A DNA stretch of 5,213 nt, taken from positions 1 to 5,213 of the forward strand of contig JAEDIG010000151.1 in NCBI GenBank assembly GCA_016292545.1, given 5' to 3'. The position numbers were made by a program, and so were the translations under genes. Each line of letters begins with the position of its first letter. Positions within the stretch are counted from its first letter, which is position 1. Below the pieces are notes generated by a model, which was not told the origin of the DNA, did not search any database, and saw only the letters and a list, made by a program, of their open reading frames with translations. The stretch comes from Bacteroidaceae bacterium. Lineage in GTDB: Bacteria; Bacteroidota; Bacteroidia; Bacteroidales; Bacteroidaceae. Positions 1 through 5,213 of the stretch are shown here, piece after piece.

Positions 1-787
1 TGTCATCGTCGTTCAGGAAGCGGCCGGTCTGTCCGTTGCGCAGGGTGTAGCCGGCACCGTCTTTCTGCAGGATCCACACCTGCTGGCGGCTGGTCTTGTC
101 GGCCACCTGTCCCAAAGTCTTCTCGCCGTTGTCGGCCAGGTTGTAGTTGCTGCTTCTGCGGTTGGTCAGGCGCACCAGTCCGTCCTTGCTCAGGATGTAG
201 TTCACATAGTCCTTGCCCGTAAGCTCGCTGGTGGCTGTCAGACTGGCTTCGCGGATAACCCAGTCGCGGGTGCTGTTGGCACCGCCCTTGGTGCTCACGC
301 CGCCCAGTGTGCTGCCGTTCACCTGCATGTAGTATTTCAGGCCGGAAGCGAGTGTGCTCTGCAGGGTGTAGTGGCCGGGATAGCCCTCAATGGGTTCGAT
401 GGTGAAGGGAGCGTCGGCCTCGGCCGTGGCAGAGGTTCCGTTGTTCTTGTCCTTGCCCATCCTGCAGATGTAGTTTCCGAGCGCAGTCTTTATCAGATAG
501 CGTCCGTCCTCCTGTTTTTCCAGCTTCATCAGATAGCCGGCACTGGCCGTGGCATCCGTGTTGTTGGGGTTGGCTGTCTGTGCCACCAGCTTGTTGCCGG
601 TAGTCTCAACAGCATAACTCGAAGACAGGAAATTTCTGAGGACATACCATTTCCCTTCTTCCAATGTGGTGGCGTTGGACCCCAGGGTCACAATCTTCCC
701 TTCCAGTTCGGTTTCCTGCGCATGCAGGGGTGCAATTCCAAACAGGGTGGTAAGGGCCACCAAAAGCATAGTGAACAGTTGTTTCAT
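1..787 (-). CDS. Secreted protein with ricin-like/beta-trefoil sequence, 3' end missing
   Basis: The reading frame starts at the ATG at 787-785 and stays open to the left edge (262 codons), so the C-terminus is missing. Residues 1-23 form a signal peptide: MKQ, a hydrophobic core LFTMLLVALTTLFGIA, and a likely signal peptidase I site after LHA, before QE. There is no lipobox cysteine. From about residue 44 (EGKWYVLRN) to 180 (DWVIRE) there are short beta-rich repeats with G-Y/W-x-L spacing. A second unit starts near 188 and includes QQVWILQ (235-241), GYTLRN (246-251) and TGRFL (254-258), typical of ricin-B/beta-trefoil lectin modules. The start is supported by a promoter about 40 nt upstream and the signal peptide directly after it. 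The visible part looks like a carbohydrate- or surface-binding region; an enzymatic domain could lie beyond the edge. Its role is inferred, and I do not recognise a named gene. It shares GKWYxLR with the large upstream gene. Confidence 0.85.
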   Translation of the reverse strand, partial: MKQLFTMLLVALTTLFGIAPLHAQETELEGKIVTLGSNATTLEEGKWYVLRNFLSSSYAVETTGNKLVAQTANPNNTDATASAGYLMKLEKQEDGRYLIKTALGNYICRMGKDKNNGTSATAEADAPFTIEPIEGYPGHYTLQSTLASGLKYYMQVNGSTLGGVSTKGGANSTRDWVIREASLTATSELTGKDYVNYILSKDGLVRLTNRRSSNYNLADNGEKTLGQVADKTSRQQVWILQKDGAGYTLRNGQTGRFLNDDD

Positions 788-827
788 GTTTGTTGTTTGT
801 GTGTAGTTAGTATTGTGTATTTCCGCG

Positions 828-858
828 CAAAGATATGATTAATCTTTCATTCCCGCAA
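828..858 (-). promoter_or_regulatory. Bacteroidetes-type promoter of the partial secreted-protein gene
   Basis: On the minus strand, TATCTTTG (835-828) matches the Bacteroidetes -7 consensus TAnnTTTG exactly. A TTG (858-856) lies 20 nt upstream, the usual spacing for the -33 element. Transcription would start near 822, giving a leader of about 35 nt. The leader is rich in A and C (ACAAACAACAAAC just before ATG) and has no Shine-Dalgarno sequence, as is normal in this phylum. Confidence 0.8.
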
Positions 859-1004
859 CTCGTTTTACAAAAATAAATCAATCAAAGCACACAAAAGACA
901 TTATTTAACATTTAGGGAGGATTTCAGACAGCCGCCCAGCGATGCGCCCCAGCCAGGACAGCACAAGATTGGACATAGGGGCGACAACGCAGGATGTACA
1001 ATAA
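859..1004. other. Intergenic stretch without a recognised gene
   Basis: Together with the promoter, terminator and repeat entries this fills the 330-nt gap between the two minus-strand genes. The part next to the promoter (about 859-915) is AT-rich, as is usual upstream of Bacteroidetes promoters, and contains ATTTAACA at 903-910. The part from about 920 to 1000 is GC-richer. I see no coding frame, tRNA or riboswitch fold in it. Confidence 0.5.
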
Positions 1005-1029
1005 AGCCCAGGGCCGTTGGCCCTGGGCT
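1005..1029 (-). terminator. Intrinsic terminator hairpin after the large gene
   Basis: A perfect 11-bp stem (AGCCCAGGGCC paired with GGCCCTGGGCT) closes a 3-nt loop. On the minus strand it is followed by TTTATTGT, a modest U-tract, about 90 nt after the stop codon of the large gene. On the plus strand it is followed by ATTTCTTTTT, a better U-tract, so it may work in both directions. It separates the large gene from the promoter of the next gene, which argues for two transcription units. Confidence 0.8.
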
Positions 1030-1041
1030 GATTTCTTTTTG

Positions 1042-1100
1042 TCCCCCTCAGGACGTTTCTCTTCCCCCTAAACAGGGGGATTGAGGGGGTCCTGGGGGTC
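1042..1100. repeat. Nested C/G-run inverted repeats, REP-like
   Basis: An inner hairpin pairs TCCCCCT (1063-1069) with AGGGGGA (1074-1080) around the loop AAAC. An outer pair, CCCCCTCA (1043-1050) and TGAGGGGG (1082-1089), encloses it. GGGGGTC then occurs twice in direct orientation (1085-1091 and 1094-1100). The cluster lies between the stop codon of the large gene and the terminator. Such short C/G-run palindromes resemble dispersed REP-like elements, but copy number cannot be seen from one window. It could also stabilise the 3' end of the mRNA. Confidence 0.6.
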
Positions 1101-1117
1101 TTGGAATTTTGGGAATC

Positions 1118-4100
1118 TTACTTCACGCTAACCTTCACACCATTGATGATGTAGATGCCAGTGCCAAGGTTCTTCACGTCGTTGAGCGTGCCGTTCTCGC
1201 GAACAAGCTTGCCGTCGATGCTGTAGATGCGGCCAGCCTTGGCCACCTTGTTGATGACATTCTCAATGGCTGTCTTGTTGATTTCTCCCTGTACCTCGAT
1301 AACCAGGTCGTAGCTGCCATTGGGGTCAGCCTCGGTGGTGCCGAAGTCGAGATAAGCAGAGTTCTCGTATACGTCGCGAGTGCAGTCGGTGTTCTCTTCG
1401 CCGAAGGCGCCCTCAGCGCGGTTGTCCACGAAGACGGTGGTGCCGTTGTCCACCCACTTGTAGGCAAACGTACCCACCAGGTCGTTGGCACGGCCAGCCT
1501 CAGATACAATCTCAGCACCGGCTGTGAAGGGAACAACTACAGTTTCTGCCTCCTCACCTTCCTCGGGAGCGATGAAGTCCTCGGGCGCACCATAGATATA
1601 GACGAAGGGCTCGCCAGCCTTGACACCGTCGATGGTGTTGAGGGCGATGTAGTTCTTCTCATCCTGGGTGTATGTGCCGGCCACGGTGTACATGCTGCCT
1701 TCCTCGGCGCTCAGACCCACGGGATAGCACTGTGCATAAATCTTGCCAGGGATAATGTCGCGGCTGAAGCCGTTGGCTACGTCGCCGGTTACATCATCGG
1801 CAGGCTCGATTACGAGAGAAGAGTTGCTGCCCAGAGCGTTGTTCTCCCAGGTCACCAGACGGTGGCCGGCCTTCTGAGCGTGGAGGTTGGTGCGGTCCTC
1901 GCCATCGAGCGATGTGCCATGGATAAGTACATTGCCATAGCCAAGGGCGGTAATCTTGAAGGTGGTGGGGTTGAGCGACAGACGTACATTGGCATTGTTT
2001 GCACCGGCGCAGTTGATGTACAGGCCACAACCGCGGTTCTGGATTACGTATGCAGAGTCGCCCACCTCAATGAAGCGGAACAGAGACGCGTCCTCATCCA
2101 GTTCATCTGCGAAGAAGAGGTTGTTGCCCTCACGCATGTCGGAAGCGGCAATCAGCTCGAATACGGGTTCTTCCTCGTTCTCCTGATTCAGCAGGCCCAC
2201 GTTTACATACTGGCCAAACAGGTTACCCAGCGTGCTCTCGTCTGCAGCGGCACCCTTATTCCAGTCGTGCTCATCGTATGCCTCTTCGGTGGAGAAGCGC
2301 AGACGGTACCACTTGCCGGCCTCAACCTTGTTGGCGCTGGCAATCATGCTTTCTACATTGGCCTGGAGTTCGGCAATCATGTTCTCAGAGTTGGCAGGAG
2401 TATACACACCGGCCTTGTCATAAGCCTGCGCCTCGGCAATCTTGGCATTCAGGCCATCGGCTGCACCTTCAGCCCATGTACCGGGAGTGGTGCCAATGAC
2501 TACGAGGGCAGCCTTGTCGGTAGCGCTGGCAATGGCGCTACGCAGGTCGGTGGGATCTACATAGATGGCCATGAAGGCATCGTAGGCAGCCTTCAGCGCA
2601 GTATAGTGGTCGAGCGTAATCTCATCCTCGTCCTCAGGAACGGCATCGATGGCAGTCTGCAGGTTGGTGGCGATTTCGCCCATCATCTTCAACTGGCTGG
2701 TGGGGTTCTCGCTGATGGTTGCTGGATAGAGCTGGAACTCAGACATGTGGCCATAGCCACGGCCTGTAGTAGTGGCATTCAGGTAGAAGCGGATATACTT
2801 GTAGCCCTTGGTGGGGAAGCCGGCAGAGGTCAGGGTCTCGGTGTTGTTGGTATAGGGAGTATGAATCTCAGCCAGGAACTCGCAGGCATCCTTCTCGGCC
2901 TCGGCATCGTTGGTGCCATAGATACCCCACTGTGTGATATGGTCATTGACTACAGGGCGACGGGTGAAGGTGAAGGCAGCACCGTCTACAGACTCGGGAT
3001 CGGAGAGTTCTACCTGCAGATAGTGAAGGCCTCCGGCCACATCACCATCCTCCCAGCGGCTGTGCCAATAGGTGGAGGCATTGCCGTCGATGAGCAGGCC
3101 ATAGCAGTTGTCGGGCGTATAGCCCTCGCCATCCGCATTCTTCTGCTCGTCGGCAGTGGTGTAGGGGCTAGAGAACTGGGTCTCGCTGGTAATCAGCGGC
3201 TCGCTGGTGTTCACTTCGGTGATGATGTCCTCGGCCACGGCCAGAGCATCGGTGCCTTCCTGTACCATGGAGGCCACCTCTTTCAGCATGGCATCGCGGT
3301 CGCGAATGGGGGCATATTCTTCAATCAAGGCCTGGGCCTCAGCGTCGTCTACCTTGACAAGACACCACTGGCTGGCACCGGCACCAGCTTCCCAGCCTAC
3401 TACATCGGCACCGCTTCCTGCACCGCCTCCATGACCATTCTGATGGAGATACTGATAGTCACCGCTCTGCGAAGCACGGCGGAGCACTACCACAAAACCC
3501 TTCTCGGCATCGGTAGTGACATAGGTGATTGTCATCTCGTTACCCTCGGCCTCCAATGTGGGATCCAGCTTCACGGTCGTGCTCTGTGCCACGTCTGCCA
3601 CACGGCCGTCGTTGCCACAGTTCACCATGTCATAGTAGCCCGTTTCGGGGTCGTAAGTGAGATGGAACAGGAAAGTGGCATCCTTGTTCTCCTCCAGACT
3701 CTTCCACCTCATCGTGTTCTCACTCATGTATGCAGCCTTGACAGGTGTGGTCACCACCTCGTCATACATGGCATCGCCGTTCTCGTCCACCACGGGATTG
3801 CCCTCTTCATCCAGAATCGGGGTGCGCACAGTGTTGGTGTAGGTCATAGCCGTGGTGAGGAAATAGTAGCCGTCGGCATAAGGTGTCATGGCTATCTTGC
3901 TGTCGAGCACAGCCTGATAAAGGGCTTCAATCTCAGCAGCCAGTTCCTTGGCGGTCTGGATGTCTATCTCGGCCTCTATAGAGCCCTCCAGTACACCCTG
4001 CACCCACTGCACCTTCTCCTTGAACAGGGCATAGGATGCACGGTCGGTATACTGGCCCACCTGGTCACCGAAGTCGAAATAGGGCTCATCCTCGGTCTCG

Positions 4101-4702
4101 GACAGACAGCCGTCATACTTCAGCAGCAACTGGTTGAGCAGGTAGGCAGCATAGGCTTCCTCCTCGGGCTGATAGAGCTGGAACTCTGCGCTGTGCCAGA
4201 AGATACGGTATGTGGGCGCACAGTCGATGGCAGTGAAACGAAGGTTAGTCACAGGCTCGCTGATGGTGAAGGGGTCAGACAGGGCGGGCGTGCCAGCACC
4301 GTCGAAGGAGAGGTTCACCGTGTCCAGTTTCACCCAGTTGGCAGCATCCGTGCTGCCTTCCACCAGGAATGAGGTGGGATGGTCGTTGGCTGCACCCCTG
4401 CGGCGAACCACATAAAGGATAAGGTCACCCGAAACTTCCTGAGGGAAAGACACATCCAGATAGTGTGGATTGCTACCCGTATTACTCCAGCTACTGTGCC
4501 AGTAGGTTTCTTCATCCTGGTCAATCAATGAAGGAATCACACAAGTGGGTACTTCATTGGCAGGATCCTCGCTAAACGGACTACTCAACTGTTCAGCATC
4601 GATAATCAGCGGAGTAGCGATGTCCTGAATTCCTTGAGCTCTCGTGGAAAGGCTAACCAATACTGTCAGCACGATCCCCATCAAAAAGGTAATTTTTCTC
4701 AT
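1118..4702 (-). CDS. Large secreted protein with two F5/8 type C (discoidin) domains and two beta-trefoil-like modules
   Basis: The product has 1194 residues and is complete, ATG to TAA. Order of parts: signal peptide 1-22 (cleavage after TRA); discoidin-like domain about 36-178; helical linker about 180-270; beta-trefoil-like module about 275-452; second discoidin-like domain about 505-660; helical, FIVAR-like segment about 665-790; second trefoil-like module about 794-968; beta-rich region about 980-1140; C-terminal sorting-like tail 1157-1194. F5/8 type C and ricin-like folds generally bind glycans or surfaces. I see no catalytic domain, so a non-enzymatic exported binding or adhesion protein is the best inference. 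The protein is strongly acidic. The start is fixed by the signal peptide; no Shine-Dalgarno sequence is visible. The gene looks monocistronic, with its own upstream promoter element and a terminator downstream. Codons 112-1194 contain no TTA, CTA or TCA. It could be a polysaccharide-utilisation accessory protein, but no SusC/SusD genes are in view. Confidence 0.93.
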   Translation of the reverse strand: MRKITFLMGIVLTVLVSLSTRAQGIQDIATPLIIDAEQLSSPFSEDPANEVPTCVIPSLIDQDEETYWHSSWSNTGSNPHYLDVSFPQEVSGDLILYVVRRRGAANDHPTSFLVEGSTDAANWVKLDTVNLSFDGAGTPALSDPFTISEPVTNLRFTAIDCAPTYRIFWHSAEFQLYQPEEEAYAAYLLNQLLLKYDGCLSETEDEPYFDFGDQVGQYTDRASYALFKEKVQWVQGVLEGSIEAEIDIQTAKELAAEIEALYQAVLDSKIAMTPYADGYYFLTTAMTYTNTVRTPILDEEGNPVVDENGDAMYDEVVTTPVKAAYMSENTMRWKSLEENKDATFLFHLTYDPETGYYDMVNCGNDGRVADVAQSTTVKLDPTLEAEGNEMTITYVTTDAEKGFVVVLRRASQSGDYQYLHQNGHGGGAGSGADVVGWEAGAGASQWCLVKVDDAEAQALIEEYAPIRDRDAMLKEVASMVQEGTDALAVAEDIITEVNTSEPLITSETQFSSPYTTADEQKNADGEGYTPDNCYGLLIDGNASTYWHSRWEDGDVAGGLHYLQVELSDPESVDGAAFTFTRRPVVNDHITQWGIYGTNDAEAEKDACEFLAEIHTPYTNNTETLTSAGFPTKGYKYIRFYLNATTTGRGYGHMSEFQLYPATISENPTSQLKMMGEIATNLQTAIDAVPEDEDEITLDHYTALKAAYDAFMAIYVDPTDLRSAIASATDKAALVVIGTTPGTWAEGAADGLNAKIAEAQAYDKAGVYTPANSENMIAELQANVESMIASANKVEAGKWYRLRFSTEEAYDEHDWNKGAAADESTLGNLFGQYVNVGLLNQENEEEPVFELIAASDMREGNNLFFADELDEDASLFRFIEVGDSAYVIQNRGCGLYINCAGANNANVRLSLNPTTFKITALGYGNVLIHGTSLDGEDRTNLHAQKAGHRLVTWENNALGSNSSLVIEPADDVTGDVANGFSRDIIPGKIYAQCYPVGLSAEEGSMYTVAGTYTQDEKNYIALNTIDGVKAGEPFVYIYGAPEDFIAPEEGEEAETVVVPFTAGAEIVSEAGRANDLVGTFAYKWVDNGTTVFVDNRAEGAFGEENTDCTRDVYENSAYLDFGTTEADPNGSYDLVIEVQGEINKTAIENVINKVAKAGRIYSIDGKLVRENGTLNDVKNLGTGIYIINGVKVSVK
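1121..1234 (-). other. C-terminal sorting-like tail
   Basis: Residues 1157-1194 contain GRIYSIDGKLV (1157-1167), then LGTGIYIINGVKVSVK at the very end. This is the usual layout of type A, Por-secretion-like C-terminal domains of Bacteroidetes: a short beta hairpin, 'G-x-Y-I/V-x-x-G', and a basic C-terminus. In species with a type IX secretion system such tails direct export across the outer membrane. In gut Bacteroidales without that system, similar tails occur with unclear function. Confidence 0.6.
1799..2323 (-). other. Second beta-trefoil (ricin-like) module
   Basis: Residues about 794-968. It begins with EAGKWYRLR (794-802), almost identical to EEGKWYVLR in the neighbouring partial gene. 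It contains YVIQNRGCGLYIN (885-897), a ricin-like 'x-I-x-N-x-x-x-G-x-Y-I' strand pair. It ends with LHAQ...LVTW...SSLVIEP (940-967). The fold is inferred from these patterns. Confidence 0.5.
2723..3190 (-). other. Second F5/8 type C (discoidin-like) domain
   Basis: Residues about 505-660. It repeats the landmarks of the first copy: SSPY (511-514), LLIDGNASTYWHSRW (536-550), HYLQVEL (560-566), RRPVVNDH (581-588), YGTNDA (595-600), YIRFYL (636-641) and MSEFQLYP (653-660). The offset from the first copy is 478 residues at the YWHS motif. Confidence 0.8.
3347..3880 (-). other. First beta-trefoil (ricin-like) module
   Basis: Residues about 275-452. The module opens with GYYFLTTA (278-285) and ends with a Gly/His-rich stretch around YLHQNGHGG (418-426), VVGW (434-437) and ASQWCLVKV (443-451). 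The LH...G...VVxW...SxW pattern recurs in the second module near 940-965. It contains an acidic insert at 298-315. The fold is inferred from pattern, not from a profile search. Confidence 0.5.
4169..4597 (-). other. First F5/8 type C (discoidin-like) domain
   Basis: Residues about 36-178. Landmarks are SSPF (40-43), the LIDQDEETYWHSSW block (59-72), HYLDVSF (80-86), the RRR...NDHP strand region (100-109), the LRFT strand (154-157) and the closing HSAEFQLYQ (170-178). The 'D-x-x-x-x-T-Y-W-H-S-x-W' and 'EFQLY' elements are typical of Bacteroidetes discoidin domains. The domain boundaries are estimates. Confidence 0.8.
4637..4702 (-). other. Signal peptide of the large secreted protein
   Basis: Residues 1-22 have a basic start (MRK), a hydrophobic core (FLMGIVLTVLVSL) and a small-residue cleavage site, STRA, before QG. 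There is no cysteine after the core, so it is a type I rather than a lipoprotein signal. The protein should reach the periplasm by Sec and may then cross the outer membrane. Confidence 0.85.
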
Positions 4703-4805
4703 GAGAGATTCTAGTTAAGTTAATAATAAATATAGTGTATAAAGTGGTTTCTTTCTTCTCACCTCGTCGTTTCGGCTTCTTTTCGTTAATGCTAACTTTC
4801 GGCTA

Positions 4806-4813
4806 CAAAGGTA
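4806..4813 (-). promoter_or_regulatory. Likely -7 promoter element of the large gene
   Basis: TACCTTTG on the minus strand (4813-4806) matches TAnnTTTG. No TTG or TTTG is found at the usual 19-21 nt upstream, so the -33 element is weak or absent. A start near 4800 would give a leader of about 97 nt with a purine-rich tract (about 4744-4785). The long leader and missing -33 element suggest dependence on an activator or leader-based control, but this is inference. Confidence 0.55.
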
Positions 4814-5146
4814 TGACAGTTTTTGAATTTACGGCTCCACGCTCAATAAAATGCGCCGTAATTTAAGGGCATTTAACAGAAATCATCCGCCTTTAGAGAA
4901 AATTTACTTAAAAAATGGGGAAACGAAAGACACGTATCCTTCTGCGAAAGCAAAGGTCGGGTGTTCTGCGCCCCCACTGAAATTAATCGCCGAATGGTTA
5001 CAAGCTTGGTACACATGTATATATATTATGAAGGAACATGCTGGCTCCGCTCAAAATCCAACTGAAAATCTGAAACCAGACTGCAGGTGCAGATGTGAAG
5101 ATACAGCCTTCCTGGATAATTTTCATGAAGAAAACGCCGCTTTTTG
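4814..5146. other. Divergent intergenic region without a recognised gene
   Basis: About 330 nt lie between the minus-strand promoter of the large gene and the plus-strand promoter at the right edge. It is AT-rich near 4820-4930 (includes ATTTAACA at 4871-4878) and has a TATATATAT-like run near 5018-5027. The only open frames are short and lack support: a 42-codon minus-strand frame at 4998-5126 and a plus-strand frame from 5028. I see no tRNA or structured RNA. Confidence 0.5.
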
Positions 5147-5177
5147 TTGTGCGTTAGAGGAAATCTTCGTATTTTTG
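5147..5177 (+). promoter_or_regulatory. Outward Bacteroidetes-type promoter at the right edge
   Basis: TTG (5147-5149, with TTTTTG just before it) and TATTTTTG (5170-5177) are separated by exactly 20 nt, matching the -33/-7 consensus. Transcription would start near 5183 and run rightwards. It points away from the large gene, so a divergent gene should begin at or beyond the right edge. Confidence 0.7.
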
Positions 5178-5200
5178 CCCCGAAATGTAGCAGATAGCCT

Positions 5201-5213
5201 ATGGGAAAGTACA
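5201..5213 (+). CDS. Possible first codons of a divergent gene, cut by the window edge
   Basis: ATG GGA AAG TAC (MGKY) starts about 18 nt after the predicted start of the outward promoter, a plausible leader length for this phylum. Only four codons are visible, so no family can be named, and the true start may lie beyond the edge. The earlier ATG at 5185 is followed at once by TAG and is not a start. Confidence 0.25.

Noticed and set aside
371..838. Plus-strand open frame of 155 codons
   Set aside because: It lies antisense to the left secreted-protein gene and runs through that gene's start and promoter. The minus-strand frame has a signal peptide and a promoter; this one has neither.
1005..1100. 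CRISPR array or attachment site from the clustered repeats
   Set aside because: The repeats are palindromic hairpins of 7-11 bp without regular spacers, and there are no cas genes, integrase or tRNA nearby.
1109..4372. Plus-strand open frame of 1087 codons as a real gene
   Set aside because: It is exactly antisense to the large gene. Its translation has no domain or signal peptide I recognise, and its openness is explained by the absence of three sense codons.
1118..4702. Glycoside hydrolase or peptidase function for the large protein
   Set aside because: Discoidin and trefoil modules often accompany enzymes, but I see no catalytic motif in the sequence, for example no HExxH.
4727..4734. 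TATATTTA as the -7 element of the large gene
   Set aside because: It misses the final G of TAnnTTTG, has no TTG at the right spacing, and would start transcription very close to the start codon. TACCTTTG at 4813-4806 is the better match.
4998..5126. Minus-strand 42-codon frame with a hydrophobic middle (AVWFQIFSWIL)
   Set aside because: It could be a small membrane protein, but there is no TAnnTTTG promoter upstream and no recognisable family. The hydrophobicity may simply reflect T-rich DNA.
5028..5213. Plus-strand frame open from ATG at 5028 to the right edge (62 codons, six cysteines)
   Set aside because: It has no recognisable family and no promoter in front, and the well-formed outward promoter lies inside it. 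A frame of this length can occur by chance. The sequence to the right would settle it.

Overview
The window looks like part of a Bacteroidetes (Bacteroidales) chromosome, most likely from a Prevotellaceae-type gut, oral or rumen organism. Four things point that way. Upstream of the genes there are Bacteroidetes-type promoters (TTG about 20 nt ahead of TAnnTTTG). The start codons have A-rich leaders without a Shine-Dalgarno sequence. The proteins are exported, with discoidin and ricin-like modules. The large protein ends in a short tail of the 'IYSIDGK...GIYIINGVKV' type that is common in this phylum. The genus is an inference.

Layout from left to right. Positions 1-787 (minus strand) hold the first 262 codons of a secreted protein that runs off the left edge; it has a signal peptide and beta-trefoil/ricin-like sequence. 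Positions 788-1117 are intergenic: a near-consensus promoter for that gene (828-858), a strong hairpin terminator (1005-1029) and a C/G-run inverted-repeat cluster (1042-1100). Positions 1118-4702 (minus strand) hold one complete gene for a 1194-residue secreted multidomain protein. Positions 4703-5213 are a gene-poor divergent region, with a -7-type element for the large gene (4806-4813) and a good outward plus-strand promoter (5147-5177). That promoter probably drives a gene starting at or beyond the right edge (possible ATG at 5201).

The large protein carries the unit F5/8 type C (discoidin) domain - helical linker - beta-trefoil-like module twice. A further beta-rich region and a C-terminal sorting-like tail follow. 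I see no catalytic domain, so the best reading is a non-enzymatic, exported glycan- or surface-binding protein. The partial downstream gene shares the 'GKWYxLR' entry motif of the trefoil modules. The two are probably members of the same family of secreted adhesin/lectin-like proteins, each transcribed from its own promoter.

I found no RNA gene, CRISPR array, insertion sequence or phage feature. Nothing here amounts to a clearly new system. The most interesting points are the duplicated binding-only architecture, the near-absence of stop codons on the antisense strand caused by strict codon choice, and the inverted-repeat cluster beside the terminator.
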